From assembly GCA_008933025.1 (NCBI GenBank), contig WBXI01000018.1:1-33147 (forward strand): 33,147 bases of DNA. Reading direction: 5' to 3'. The notes below the pieces were generated by a model. The model was not told the origin of the DNA. It searched no databases and worked only from the letters and a program-made list of their open reading frames with translations. Made by a program: the position numbers and the translations under genes. This document shows positions 7,787 through 17,397 of the stretch, one piece after another. Within the stretch, counting starts at the first letter, position 1, and each line of letters opens with the position of its first letter. The DNA is from Verrucomicrobiota bacterium (GTDB taxonomy: Bacteria; Verrucomicrobiota; Verrucomicrobiia; Limisphaerales; UBA9464).

Positions 7787-7819
7787 AGAGCCGAAATTGG
7801 GCCAAATCCGCCGCTTTGC

Positions 7820-8809
7820 CTAGGGGAAATTCCCCGGCGGTCCCGCATGCTGCCCCGCGAAGCCGACCGCCCGCGTTTCCGACCAATACTCGCCGTCGTT
7901 CCCGATCGTCACGAATCCCACGTGCCCGCCGGCCTCGGGCGCCTCGAGGTGGAGCCATTCGCTGCGCACCGCCTCCTCCCGGGGAAAGCACGACGCCACG
8001 AGAAACGGATCGTCCATCGCGTTCACCAGCAGGGTCGGACGCCGGATTCCCCCGACGAAGGCTTTCGAACTGCTCCGGGTCCAGTAATCCAATGCCCCCC
8101 CGAACCCGTGCAGCGGCGCCGTGTACCGTTCGTCGAACTCCCGAAACGTCCGGATGCGCGCGAAACCCTCCAGGGACACCCTCCCCGGGAACTGCGCCGC
8201 CTTGGCCTCGATCCGTCCCCGCAGTTCCGCGAGGAATCGCCGCATGTAGACCCAGTTCGCCCGGTCGCCCATGCGCGATGCCGACCCCTCGAGGTCGCAC
8301 GGCACCGAGAACACCACGGCCGCACGCACCGCCGACGGCACGTCGTCGCCCAGTTCGCCGAGGTATTTCAGCGTCAGATTCCCGCCGAGGCTGAATCCCA
8401 CCAACGCGACCGCATCGTACCGCCCCGTCGCGCATGCCGCCGCCACCACCGCCGCCAGATCGCCCGACGCGCCGCTGTGGGTGAAGGTGAGCGTCCGGTT
8501 CAGCTCGCCCGAGCATCCGCGAAAGTTCCAGGCCGCGGCATCCCACCCTGCCCGGTTGAACGCCCGCACCATGCCCACCACGTACGGCCTGCCCGAATTC
8601 CCCTCCAGCCCGTGCGACACCACCACCAACCGGCGCGATCCCACCCGCGACCAATCGATGTCGATGAAATCGCCGTCGTGCAGGTCGAGGCGTTGCCGCT
8701 GGTACGGCAAGGCGGGCAACCGCCGCGACAGCGTGGCAAACAGGGTGGAGGAATGGCCGTCGCGCAACAGCGCGGGCGGCCGGTAATCCGATGCGGCGAC
8801 CAAAGGCAC
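7820..8809 (-). CDS. yheT: YheT-like alpha/beta hydrolase
   Basis: The 329-residue protein begins with the family-typical segment YRPPALLRDGHSSTLFATL and has the alpha/beta-hydrolase landmarks: oxyanion strand VVVSHGLEGNS (63-72), nucleophile elbow GFSLGGN with Ser140, acid loop NAMDDPF, and the catalytic His in GGHVGF. These match the YheT/UPF0017 (EMB8-like) family, predicted carboxylesterases of unknown physiological substrate. It lies 33 bp upstream of xseB and probably heads the yheT-xseB-dxs transcription unit. The start is GTG at 8809 with a poor ribosome-binding site. The N-terminus already matches the family there, so a longer protein is unlikely. Confidence 0.88.
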   Translation of the reverse strand: MPLVAASDYRPPALLRDGHSSTLFATLSRRLPALPYQRQRLDLHDGDFIDIDWSRVGSRRLVVVSHGLEGNSGRPYVVGMVRAFNRAGWDAAAWNFRGCSGELNRTLTFTHSGASGDLAAVVAAACATGRYDAVALVGFSLGGNLTLKYLGELGDDVPSAVRAAVVFSVPCDLEGSASRMGDRANWVYMRRFLAELRGRIEAKAAQFPGRVSLEGFARIRTFREFDERYTAPLHGFGGALDYWTRSSSKAFVGGIRRPTLLVNAMDDPFLVASCFPREEAVRSEWLHLEAPEAGGHVGFVTIGNDGEYWSETRAVGFAGQHAGPPGNFP

Positions 8810-9050
8810 GCGTCTCGGTAGCGGACGCCGCGGCCCGCGACAAGCATGCGGAGCCCCAAAACCCGCGGGCAGCGGTTTCGCTGGCCATTGGTATCCGTCG
8901 TCCCGGGACGTCGGTTGCCCGGTTCATCGCCGCCGAGTTCCCAAGGCGGACCGGCTCCCCCACTCGATCCGCCATCTCGCGAGTTCGGCCAGCGGGCCGC
9001 CGAACTTGCCGCTTGTATCGCCCCCCCCGGCCCGCGTTTTGATCGTTCCA

Positions 9051-10982
9051 ATGTCCCCGCGTTCCCGTCGCCCCGCGCCCGTCGTGCTGTCCCTTCTTTC
9101 CGTTGCCCTGACCGCCCTGGCCGCACGCGCCGACGACGAACTTTTCGCGGATTTCGAGGGAGCCGACTACGGCAGCTGGGTCGCCACCGGCAACGCGTTC
9201 GGCAATGCCCCCGCCAAGGGCAGCCTGCCCAACCAACAGCCCGTCGGCGGTTTTCGCGGCCAAGGCCTCGTCAACTCCTACCTCGGCGGCGACGCCTCCA
9301 CCGGCACCCTCACCTCCCCGCCGTTCCTCGTGGCCAAGCCGTACCTCAACTTCCTCGTCGGCGGCGGTGCCCACGACGGCAAGACCTGCGTCAACGTCGT
9401 CGTCGACGGCAAGACCGTCCGCTCCGCCACGGGCCGCGACGACGAGACGCTGTCGATGGCCACGTTCGACCTCGCCGAATTTGCCGGGAAGCAGGCACGG
9501 ATCCGCATCGTCGACGACGACACGGGCGGCTGGGGCCATGTGAACGCGGACCACTTCGTGTTTTCGGACACCGCGGCGACGCCCCCGGTGGTGGCGGTGA
9601 TTCCCGATGCCAGCCGGCTTTACGACGAAACCTGGCGTCCGCAGTTCCATTTCACGGCGCGCGAGAACTGGCTGAACGATCCCAACGGCCTCGTGTGGCT
9701 GGACGGCGAATTCCACCTGTTCTTCCAGCACAATCCCTCGGGCCGCAACTGGGGCAACATGACCTGGGGCCACGCCGTGAGCCGCGACCTCTTCCATTGG
9801 CAACAACTCGACCACGCGCTGTATCCGGATCGCTTCGGGACCATGTTCAGCGGATCGGCGGTCGTCGACCGCCGCAACACCTCCGGCTTCGGCAAGCCGG
9901 GTCGGGTGCCGATGGTCGCGATCTACACGGCGGCCGGCGGTACCAGCGAGGCATCGAAGGGGATGCCGTTCACCCAGTGCATCGCCTACTCGCTCGACAA
10001 GGGCCGCACGTGGACGAAGCACGAGGCGAACCCCGTCGTGCCCAACGTCGGCGACGGCGACCGCGATCCCAAGGTCTTCTGGCACGAACCCACCCGCCGC
10101 TGGATCATGCCGCTCTATGTCGGCGAGAAGGAGCCCGCCAAGGACGGCAAGACGCGGACCCGCAACCGGCTCCACTTCCACACCTCGCCCGACCTCAAGA
10201 CCTGGAGCTTCGCGAGCAAGTTCGCCGAAGATCTCTACGAATGTCCCGGTCTGGTTCGACTGCGGGGAGCGCGCGGGCCGGCCGACTGGGTTCTCTGGGG
10301 CGCCAGCGGCGAATATTGGGTGGGTACCTTCGACGGCCGCGAATTCCGCGCCGCGACCCCGAGGCTCCGCGGCGATCACGGCGCCAACGCGTATGCCGCC
10401 CAGGCCTACGACGATCTCCCCGACCACCGCGTGGTCCTGGTCACCTGGATGAACGGCGGCAAATACCCGGGCATGCCTTTCAACCAACAGATGGGCCTGC
10501 CCGTGACGCTCGAACTCCGCGATACGCCCGAGGGACCGCGCCTTCGCAAATGGCCCGTCGCCGAACTCGGCGGGCTCGACGACGGGTTGGCATTCCGGTT
10601 CCGGAACGCCCGCCTCGCCGAGGTCGCGTCGGCGCTCGCACGCGTCGATCTCGAACTGGACGACATCCAACTCGCGCTCCCCGCCGGCCGCGACTGGCGG
10701 CTGGAGATCCGCGGCATCCCCATCGATTGGAGGCACGCCGACGGCAAACTGCGTGTCCGCGGTCGCGAGGCCGCGCTCCATCCCCGGAACGGCGCCGTTT
10801 CCCTGCGCCTCGTGCTGGATCGCACCTCGCTCGAGACGTTTGCCGACGATGGTCTGGTGGTGTTCTCCGACTGCTTTCTGCCGCCGCCCAACCAGCGCCA
10901 CCTGAAGATCGCCATGGACGGGGCCGACGACGCGCCGGTCTCGTGCGAAATCCACCGATTGCGATCCGCGTGGCGTCCCTGA
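9051..10982 (+). CDS. Secreted glycoside hydrolase family 32 (levanase/fructanase-like)
   Basis: The 643-residue protein has a signal peptide (basic start, hydrophobic VVLSLLSVALTALAARA). An N-terminal beta-sandwich-like module of about 150 residues follows (FADFEGADYGSWVATGNAFG; ends near WGHVNADHF). The five-bladed GH32 propeller comes next. The catalytic triad is visible: nucleophile Asp210 in WLNDPNG, transition-state stabiliser Asp339 in RDP, and acid/base Glu397 in YECPG. A C-terminal beta-sandwich typical of GH32 ends with the LETFADDG motif. The protein should hydrolyse beta-fructosides such as levan, inulin or sucrose outside the cytoplasm. ATG at 9051 is chosen because it starts the signal peptide. 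It is divergent from yheT with about 240 bp between them; no regulator site is evident there. Confidence 0.92.
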   Translation: MSPRSRRPAPVVLSLLSVALTALAARADDELFADFEGADYGSWVATGNAFGNAPAKGSLPNQQPVGGFRGQGLVNSYLGGDASTGTLTSPPFLVAKPYLNFLVGGGAHDGKTCVNVVVDGKTVRSATGRDDETLSMATFDLAEFAGKQARIRIVDDDTGGWGHVNADHFVFSDTAATPPVVAVIPDASRLYDETWRPQFHFTARENWLNDPNGLVWLDGEFHLFFQHNPSGRNWGNMTWGHAVSRDLFHWQQLDHALYPDRFGTMFSGSAVVDRRNTSGFGKPGRVPMVAIYTAAGGTSEASKGMPFTQCIAYSLDKGRTWTKHEANPVVPNVGDGDRDPKVFWHEPTRRWIMPLYVGEKEPAKDGKTRTRNRLHFHTSPDLKTWSFASKFAEDLYECPGLVRLRGARGPADWVLWGASGEYWVGTFDGREFRAATPRLRGDHGANAYAAQAYDDLPDHRVVLVTWMNGGKYPGMPFNQQMGLPVTLELRDTPEGPRLRKWPVAELGGLDDGLAFRFRNARLAEVASALARVDLELDDIQLALPAGRDWRLEIRGIPIDWRHADGKLRVRGREAALHPRNGAVSLRLVLDRTSLETFADDGLVVFSDCFLPPPNQRHLKIAMDGADDAPVSCEIHRLRSAWRP

Positions 10983-10994
10983 ACGCCGCCACGC
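10968..10994. terminator. Possible hairpin between convergent GH32 and esterase genes
   Basis: 8-bp perfect stem (GCGTGGCG / CGCCACGC) with an 11-nt loop that overlaps the GH32 stop codon. There is no T-tract on either side, so termination is only a guess based on its place in the 43-bp convergent gap. Confidence 0.3.
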
Positions 10995-11025
10995 GCCTCT
11001 CCGGCGTCCCCGCGCCCGAATCCGC

Positions 11026-13122
11026 TCAGGGTCGGGCCCAAAGCCTGAGGAAGACCGACGGTGTCGTCCGTCGGCGGATCCGCACCGCGAGGACACCGGC
11101 CTCGTCGGGAACGACCACGTCGCCGCCGGGCGTGCTGGCCGCATCGTCCCAGCTTTTCAGGTCGTACGAGATCTGCAGCCCGACGGTGCCGAACGCGGGG
11201 TCCGGATTCCGGGGAAACCGAACCTGGAAATACTCCTCGCCGTCGACCTGCACGATGGCGGGAACCGGCAGCGCGTCGGGAACCCGCGGATCCATTCCCG
11301 CCAGTTGGCTCTCGATGAGGTTCGGCAATCCGTCGCCGTCCGGATCCGCTTCGGGGATCGAGGCGGGATCCGTCAGGCTCTTCCAATGGAGCAGTTGCCA
11401 TTGGCCATAGGGCGTCGGCCGGCTGGACACCCGGACGTCGTCGAAATCGAGATACGTGCCCGCGCCGCCGGGCTTGGCGATGCGAATGGCCAGTTGTTGG
11501 TTGGGGGGGACGACGACGGCGCTGGTGACGATGCACGAGACCACGGTGAAAGCCCCGGCGGCATTGCCGCCCGCCAGTGCGTTCAACGTCGTCAGATCGC
11601 CGGCCGTGCCGGTGCCGATCGGCACGCCGTTGGCCAGAACATCGAGTCGATAGCCACCGAACACCGCGGCGTTCGTACGCACGCCCAACGCGACGGCGAG
11701 GGTGTAGACGGTGCTGGGCTTGAGCCGGGCACCCAGGGTCTGGAGGAAAGCACCGTTGGTGGCGCTGGACCCCAGCGTGCCGACATGGCGGCCGTTCATG
11801 TTGGGCAACACCCCGCCGTCCGGGATGTCGGCCGTGTTCGGATACGTCCGCGCGTCCGGGTTGAAATAGCCGTTCGCCCCGACGGCGATGCCCGTGCCCG
11901 TCCCGTTCAACCGGTTCCACCCGATGATGCGGGCACCGGTGATCGTGATGCCGTCGGCCAGGGCGGCGTTGGCCTCGAAGTTCCCGTTCTTCGGGGTCAG
12001 GCTCTCCACGCCCCACAGGGCCTCGGCCCACAGGCGGCCATGGTCGTCCAGACCCGTGGCATTGAAGTGGACCGTGTCGGAGAGCTTCCCCTCGAGATTG
12101 AAATCGTCCGTGCGCGCGCCGCGAAAACTATCCGGTGTCCCGGCGACGAACAGGCGTTGCCCGGCGGCGACCGGCTCTTCCTGCGAACGCGTCGCCGACG
12201 GATGGAACGATGCCTCGGCAATGCCCCAGGGAACCGGCCAGCCCGCCGCCGAGCGCGCGCGGGCGACGATGTTGCTGAGTTGCTTCGCGTAGTTCGCCGC
12301 GGAGGTGGATGCGAGCGAGTCCGATTCGCCCTGGTGCCAGAGCACGGCCCGCACGCCGTTGGTGCCAAACCGCACCAGGGTGTTGGTCAGGTTACGGAAC
12401 AAGTCCGTGCCGGGCGCCCATTGGGAAATGCTCGTGCCGCCATAGGCCAGCCCGACGAAACCGACCGGCACGGGGTTCGACTGGACGAGAAGACTGCCCA
12501 GACGCGGCCACGGCGAACCGCCCGTGCCCATGCCGGCGGAGTTGTCGGGTTGCGGGTCCTTGGCCCAACGCCAACTGCGGGTCGACAGGGTGTACGCGCT
12601 GATCCGGTCGTCCGCCGGTGTTTGGGCGGGGCTCCCAAAACACGCCGCGTTGGATTGTCCGGCCGTGACGAAGACATCGCCGACCCCGACGCGCTCGACG
12701 GTTCCCGTGGCCACCACGCCGGCGTCCGCATCGATCACCCGGACCTCGACCTGATACCAACCGCCTGCCGTCACGCCCGGAATCACGCCGGCGAACGCTT
12801 GCGAGGCCGCGACATCCGCGATCGGAACCCAATCGGTCGCCACCCCGTTGTTGGTGGCACCCGACATGACGACGGCCCGGGCCTCGATCCGCGCCGGGGA
12901 TCCCGACCAAGTGCCCTGGACCTGGATGTCGGCATGGTTGGACGCGTCGCGCTGGATTACTTGCCGGGACTTTGGCAGCGACAAGGCGATCGTGCCGGGC
13001 GCCAGCGGGACGGCTCCGGGCGAAACGACCTCGCCCCGGGCGCCCGCGGAGGCGACCAACATCAAGAGCGCTGCAAAGCGAGCCCAGCAGCGGAAGAACG
13101 CGAGGTATCTCGGGGTTGCCAT
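11026..13122 (-). CDS. Secreted sialate O-acetylesterase-like SGNH esterase with C-terminal modules
   Basis: The 698-residue protein has a signal peptide (to about residue 30) and an N-terminal beta-rich segment. The SASA/SGNH hydrolase domain follows, with the block I motif FVTAGQSNAA (nucleophile Ser157), GLAYGGTSISQW around 224-235, the WHQGESD motif at 262-268, and the C-terminal Asp349/His352 pair in SDTVHF. Residues from about 378 form a beta-sandwich like those in PEP-CTERM-type exported proteins. The motif DPDGDGLPNLIE at 593-604 is a calcium-binding spacer often seen in secreted Verrucomicrobia proteins, and a final beta domain closes the protein. The likely role is deacetylation of acetylated sugars on external polysaccharides. 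The exact substrate cannot be read from sequence. Confidence 0.85.
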   Translation of the reverse strand: MATPRYLAFFRCWARFAALLMLVASAGARGEVVSPGAVPLAPGTIALSLPKSRQVIQRDASNHADIQVQGTWSGSPARIEARAVVMSGATNNGVATDWVPIADVAASQAFAGVIPGVTAGGWYQVEVRVIDADAGVVATGTVERVGVGDVFVTAGQSNAACFGSPAQTPADDRISAYTLSTRSWRWAKDPQPDNSAGMGTGGSPWPRLGSLLVQSNPVPVGFVGLAYGGTSISQWAPGTDLFRNLTNTLVRFGTNGVRAVLWHQGESDSLASTSAANYAKQLSNIVARARSAAGWPVPWGIAEASFHPSATRSQEEPVAAGQRLFVAGTPDSFRGARTDDFNLEGKLSDTVHFNATGLDDHGRLWAEALWGVESLTPKNGNFEANAALADGITITGARIIGWNRLNGTGTGIAVGANGYFNPDARTYPNTADIPDGGVLPNMNGRHVGTLGSSATNGAFLQTLGARLKPSTVYTLAVALGVRTNAAVFGGYRLDVLANGVPIGTGTAGDLTTLNALAGGNAAGAFTVVSCIVTSAVVVPPNQQLAIRIAKPGGAGTYLDFDDVRVSSRPTPYGQWQLLHWKSLTDPASIPEADPDGDGLPNLIESQLAGMDPRVPDALPVPAIVQVDGEEYFQVRFPRNPDPAFGTVGLQISYDLKSWDDAASTPGGDVVVPDEAGVLAVRIRRRTTPSVFLRLWARP

Positions 13123-13452
13123 TCGTATCCCCGCACCCTTGGGAGGCACGGAAGAAAAAGCAATGGACCAACCGGACCCACGCGGGACCCAACTTTTCGC
13201 CGTGCGGATCCGGCCAACCCGCTGCCGCCGAGACGATGCAGCGGACCCACCGGGGCCCGTCGCCTCCGCCTCGCTGCCTCGGCGGCGAAAAGCCTCGCGG
13301 CAGCCGTCGCGAGATGGCGAGTCCACGACGAAGCGCTGCGTCCGGAGGGACGCGTGCACCACCGACCGCTCCCCATCCGTTGGCTTTTTTTCCTCCATCT
13401 GGCCAACGGAGGCGTTGCCGGCGCGGGCGGAGTCAGGCACAAAGCCCGTACC
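13123..13452. other. Divergent intergenic region, no gene
   Basis: 330 nt separate the esterase (minus) from the cytochrome gene (plus) and must hold promoters for both. One inverted repeat stands out: CCGTTGGC at 13377-13384 and GCCAACGG at 13402-13409, with a T7 run in its loop, about 45 nt before the cytochrome start. It could be an operator or a leader hairpin. No gene or known RNA is recognisable. Confidence 0.45.
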
Positions 13453-13890
13453 ATGAATCCCCTCCGTTTCTCGCGACTCCCCACCTTGGCCGTCCTTCTG
13501 GCGGCCGGCCTTGCCACCTCGGTCGGTTTGGCGCAGGTCAAACACGGCAAAGCGCGCCCGGCGAAAACGGGTGCCTTGATGAAGGGCATCGTCAAACCCC
13601 ATTGCGGCGACCTGAAAAAAGCCCTGGAGACGGCGCCCGCCAACGACGAGGCGTGGGAAGAGATCGGGACGCATGCCTCGGTGCTGAACGAGATGAGCTA
13701 CACGCTCATGGAAGACGGACGTTGCCCCGACTCGGTTTGGGCGGATGCCGCCACCAAGCAACTCCGCGCGGGCAGCGCCGACCTCCTCAAGGCCGTCGAA
13801 GCCAAGGACCACGCCGCCTCGAAAAAGGCCTTCGGAACCCTCGCCCAGTCCTGCAAGGCGTGCCACGAGAAGCACAAGGAGAAGCACTGA
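13453..13890 (+). CDS. Periplasmic class II (c'/c556-like) cytochrome c
   Basis: The 145-residue protein has a signal peptide (about 1-28). A mostly helical domain follows, with one haem-attachment motif CKACH at residues 134-138 near the C-terminus, as in cytochrome c' and c556, where CxxCH closes a four-helix bundle. The remaining sequence (KGIVKPHCGDLKKAL and a helix with MSYTLMEDG) fits the fold loosely. The protein should sit in the periplasm and carry one c-type haem; its electron partner is unknown. It is followed 17 bp later by a large secreted protein on the same strand, so the two may be co-transcribed, although no functional link is obvious. Confidence 0.8.
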   Translation: MNPLRFSRLPTLAVLLAAGLATSVGLAQVKHGKARPAKTGALMKGIVKPHCGDLKKALETAPANDEAWEEIGTHASVLNEMSYTLMEDGRCPDSVWADAATKQLRAGSADLLKAVEAKDHAASKKAFGTLAQSCKACHEKHKEKH

Positions 13891-13907
13891 TCGCCCGGTT
13901 CTCCCGC

Positions 13908-16097
13908 GTGTTTTCCCGCACCCTGCCCGCACTGGCTTTCCTGCTCCTGGTGCGGGCCTGCGACGGCCTCCGCGCCGACATCCCCGCGCCCGTCCCCACG
14001 CCGCCGCTCGGTCCGGTCGGCCAACGCGCCGTCTACCGGCGGCCCGGGGATTCCGGCGTGGTGGCCAACGGGATCACGCGATTCGAGTTCGGACTCGGCC
14101 CGGTCGAATCACGGGTCGGGGACCCCTGCCAATGGGCGGTCCTCCAGGCAACCAAAGCGAACGGGACGTCATTCAAGGTCTGGATGCTCACCCGGGCACC
14201 GATCCCGAACGACGTGCGGGAAGCGGGTACGAAGGCGGTCCGTTACCTGACCCAGGAGGGAACGGAACCGCCACGGGAATTCGTCGACCGCGGCAACGGC
14301 ATGGCGGTGCTCCCGTCCCTGGGCGGCTGGGAATCCCTCTGGCCGCGTCCGCATCCGGGCGGTTTCCGCGACGGTGTCGTGGCCCGCGAGGTCTCGCTGC
14401 TCGGCATGCGCTTCACGCTCGAATCGAGCTCCGTCGGCAGCGTCCCGCCGTGTCCCGAATCCCCGCGGCGCATCGTGCTGCGGCCCGACATGTGGGTCGG
14501 CGTCCCCGGCAACGAGCGGACGCGGGACGATCGCCGGCGCTTCGACGGCTCCGATTATCCCATGGTCCGACTCACCCGCGCGGACTACGCGGAGATGATC
14601 GATGCCGGGATGAACTGTTTCCGCGTCGATCCCGAGCAAGCCGTCTGGCTGCGCGACGAGCCGGTGTACTACTGGGGCGTGGGCGGGAGGGACGTGCCGT
14701 TTCCGGAATGCCTGTATCGCAGCAATTACCTCGGCCCCGCGCTCTTCCTCGACGAACCGGCGGTCGGCACCCGCGACCACGATGTCCGACCGCTCCTGGC
14801 CAAGGACCCGGCACTCCGACGCGCGCTGACGCCCGGGCGGATGTTCGAGGCCTTTCGCGATCATTTCCACCGGGCGGTCCGGGACGGTGCGCCCACGGCT
14901 TTCATGAAGGGCATGCAGGCCCGTGCGGACGTGGAGTTGGGTAGCCTGCGGTTGGCCCAGGACAATCTGTATTCCTGGGAAACCATGGTGGCCACCGCGG
15001 CATGGCAATTGACCGGCGAGCCAACCGGCGGCCCACGCGCCATCGTCTTCGAACCGCCCGGCCGGTTGGGAACCCGACGCACCGTGCCCGAAATGAACAT
15101 GGCCTACGGATGCCAACTTCCCCCGTCCAACCCGGCGAGTCTGGCCGACCCGGTGTTCGGCTTCCTGCGCGGCGCAGCCCGGGCCGCGGACAAGCAATGG
15201 GGCGTGAGCATCTACGGCGCCGTGGACCCTGCCGACGCCCCCTTCCTCCTCACCCATGCCTATGATCTGGGCGCGACCCACTTCTTTTTCTGGGACAACT
15301 ACCAACTCGCCTGCGTGCCGTACGCCGAATGCCTCCGCCTGGCGCGCCTCCTCCAGGCCCACGCCGGCCAACACCCCGATCGCCAACTGACGTCGCTGCT
15401 CCATGCGGCCGACACCCTGATCCTGATCCCGCCGGGCTATGAACTCGGCCATGTCCAGATGGGACGCGGCAATCTCTGGGGCATCCCGGAACTCAACCTC
15501 GAGCGCCGCAACGCGCACGGGGTCCGCCATCGCGACGTGATGGCCAAGGTCTTCGTGGAGATCGAACGCTGCGTGCGGCTCGGCCTGCCGTTCGACCTCG
15601 CGTGGGACCTCGATGGACTTCCCGTCGCCGGGTACCGGGAAATCGTGCGCGTCCGGGAGAACGGCCGCATCGACGTCGCGACCTCGGGCCGGCACGCCGT
15701 GCGAAACGCCGCCCGGATTCCCGAGCGCCCGCCGGGGACGCCCCCGCGGATTCGGGTCGAATTGAACGGCGCATCCCATCGGGCACCCCGCGCATTCCTG
15801 GCCCGCGCTTTCGTCGAGGAAGGAACTTCCCCCGTCTACTACACCACCGGCACGGATGGCCGCGGCGTGCAGCACAATGCCCGGGTGCTGTGGGAGCTTT
15901 ACGGCCCCTTGGACGAGGACTACCGGACGCTGCTGGAGCCCGGCGCCGACCCACGCGTCACCCGCGCGGGCAATCGTCTCGAGATCGAACTGCCGTTCGC
16001 GGTCGACAAGCCCGGCAGTTACCGACTGCGCGCCGCCACCACCGACGAGCAAGGTCGCTCGGCCGTGGCATGGACCGGGTTCGTCGTGGATCGTTAG
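13908..16097 (+). CDS. Large secreted protein of unknown function, possibly a TIM-barrel glycosidase
   Basis: I do not recognise the family with certainty. The 729-residue product has a signal peptide (LPALAFLLLVRA) if translation starts at the GTG at 13908; no in-frame ATG is nearby. A beta-rich N-terminal third is followed by a segment resembling a clan GH-A barrel: VRLTRADYAEMIDAGMNCFRV, a possible acid/base motif FLDEPAV, then WGVSIYG and THFFFWDNYQ. The last 130 residues read as a beta-sandwich with LPFAVDKPGSYRLRA. The DEP motif recurs in the neighbouring minus-strand gene. A glycosidase acting outside the cytoplasm is my best guess. The stop codon overlaps that of the convergent gene at 16094-16097. 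Confidence 0.65.
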   Translation: MFSRTLPALAFLLLVRACDGLRADIPAPVPTPPLGPVGQRAVYRRPGDSGVVANGITRFEFGLGPVESRVGDPCQWAVLQATKANGTSFKVWMLTRAPIPNDVREAGTKAVRYLTQEGTEPPREFVDRGNGMAVLPSLGGWESLWPRPHPGGFRDGVVAREVSLLGMRFTLESSSVGSVPPCPESPRRIVLRPDMWVGVPGNERTRDDRRRFDGSDYPMVRLTRADYAEMIDAGMNCFRVDPEQAVWLRDEPVYYWGVGGRDVPFPECLYRSNYLGPALFLDEPAVGTRDHDVRPLLAKDPALRRALTPGRMFEAFRDHFHRAVRDGAPTAFMKGMQARADVELGSLRLAQDNLYSWETMVATAAWQLTGEPTGGPRAIVFEPPGRLGTRRTVPEMNMAYGCQLPPSNPASLADPVFGFLRGAARAADKQWGVSIYGAVDPADAPFLLTHAYDLGATHFFFWDNYQLACVPYAECLRLARLLQAHAGQHPDRQLTSLLHAADTLILIPPGYELGHVQMGRGNLWGIPELNLERRNAHGVRHRDVMAKVFVEIERCVRLGLPFDLAWDLDGLPVAGYREIVRVRENGRIDVATSGRHAVRNAARIPERPPGTPPRIRVELNGASHRAPRAFLARAFVEEGTSPVYYTTGTDGRGVQHNARVLWELYGPLDEDYRTLLEPGADPRVTRAGNRLEIELPFAVDKPGSYRLRAATTDEQGRSAVAWTGFVVDR

Positions 16098-17346
16098 GCC
16101 GGCGACAGTCGCCAAACCCGTGTGCCGAAGGGCTCGAACCGTTCGCGCAACCGACCATGGTCCCAGCCCGCGGGCGGGTTGCCCGACGCGGACTCCCGCA
16201 GGCGGTACGCCTCCAATCCGGCGAACGTCGCGTCCACCGGGTTCGGATCCGCATTCACCGCGGCAAGGACCGCGCCCCGTCCGTCGGGCTTGAGGATCCA
16301 TTCGACGCCACGGTCGAGACTGTGCCCGGTGTCGCGGTACATCACGCGCAGCCTGCGTCGGGTCGCCGGGGCCGCCAGCGCCGCCCGCACGGCGGACAAC
16401 TCGCCTACCACCGCCTTCAGGTCGTCCCAGAGCGGCGCGCCCGGCGGCAGGTAGGCGAGACCCCACCACAGGATCCCGTTCGCGCCGTGGATCACCGACT
16501 GCCACGCCACGAACCGGAGTTGCTCCCGCGTCGGGTACAGGACCTTGGCCGGGTCACGGTCCTTCCCGCGCAGGTCTTCCCACGCGAATCCCTGCAGCAC
16601 CATGAACACCGCCCGACCCGGTCCCGCGACCGCGCGCATCTTGTCCGCGTACCGGCCCACCTGGCCCGGACCCGTGTCCGACAAATCCCCGTGCCGTCCG
16701 TCGGGCCAGAGCGCGTATTGCTCGCGCATGCCGGGCGGGATCACCGGGTAGATGTCCGTGGCCACGATGTCGGACGCCGCGTTGTAACCGCGGAGGGTGG
16801 GAACCAAATGGGTCGGCGAATGGTTGAGGTAGAGCGGATGGTCGGGATCGATGCCGCGGAGGAACCGCGCGGTATCGACGATCCGTTCCGCGGGCACGCG
16901 AATCTTCGATGGCTCCTTCCACACGAAGGTGGGTTCGTCCTCGGTTTCCCAAAACCAGAGGCCCGGGTGACGTCGGAGGCGCCCGACGGTTGCCCTCATT
17001 TTCTGCTCCGCCTCGGCACGGCCGGCGCCCTCGGGCAAGGAACCCACCGAACTCCAGCCGCGGATCCCGAGCGCGTGGGCCTCGTCGTAGGCCTTCGGTT
17101 CCGGAGGCAGGTTCAACAGGTTGAACCCGGCCGACCGCGCCTCGCGCCTCGCGCCTCGCGCATCGCGCCGTCGCGCCGGGGCAACTGGTAAAGCCCCAGC
17201 ACGAATTCGCGCCGTGCGTCCGCCGACAACATGCCGTCGGACGCGGGGAAGCGGCGGATGGACGGGGCCGCCAACGCGCGGGACCACGACGGCGCGCAGG
17301 CGGCGGACATGGCGATGCCCGCGAGGAATCGGCGTCGGTGGATCAC
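16094..17346 (-). pseudogene. Tat-exported glycosidase-like protein, interrupted by a 7-bp tandem-repeat frameshift
   Basis: The gene starts with GTG at 17346 and a Tat signal (RRRFLAG, hydrophobic stretch, ALAA). After about 60 codons the frame runs to a stop at 17113, while the rest of the protein continues in another frame from SAGFNLLNLPPEP to 16094. The switch falls on three tandem copies of GAGGCGC (coding strand). Removing two copies restores MREARSAGFN and one continuous protein of about 412 residues. The body resembles a TIM barrel (WFWETEDEPTF as possible acid/base motif, ATDIYPV, GILWWGL) with a C-terminal beta domain, so a glycoside hydrolase is plausible. Apart from the repeat the frame looks intact, so the break is recent, reversible or a sequencing error. 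Confidence 0.75.
17137..17164. repeat. 7-bp tandem repeat at the frameshift
   Basis: Three perfect copies of GCGCCTC (17137-17143, 17144-17150, 17151-17157) plus one variant GCGCATC (17158-17164) on the plus strand, inside the Tat-exported glycosidase-like gene. The unit length is not a multiple of three, so copy number sets the reading frame. One or four copies of the perfect unit would be in frame; three are not. Confidence 0.95.
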
Positions 17347-17397
17347 CCCCCGACGCTACCCGGACGGTTCGGCCCGGCAACCCCTGCGCTCCCGGGG

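Noticed and set aside
5523-11144. Minus-strand open frame continuing about 3.6 kb beyond the dxs start
   Set aside because: The extra part runs antisense to the GH32 gene and over yheT. High GC keeps it open. Its composition is Arg/Gly-rich with no domain, and dxs has a clear ATG overlapping xseB.
14169-16505. Long minus-strand open frame opposite the 729-residue secreted protein
   Set aside because: It has no recognisable motif, while the plus strand has a signal peptide and barrel-like sequence. It is an antisense shadow.
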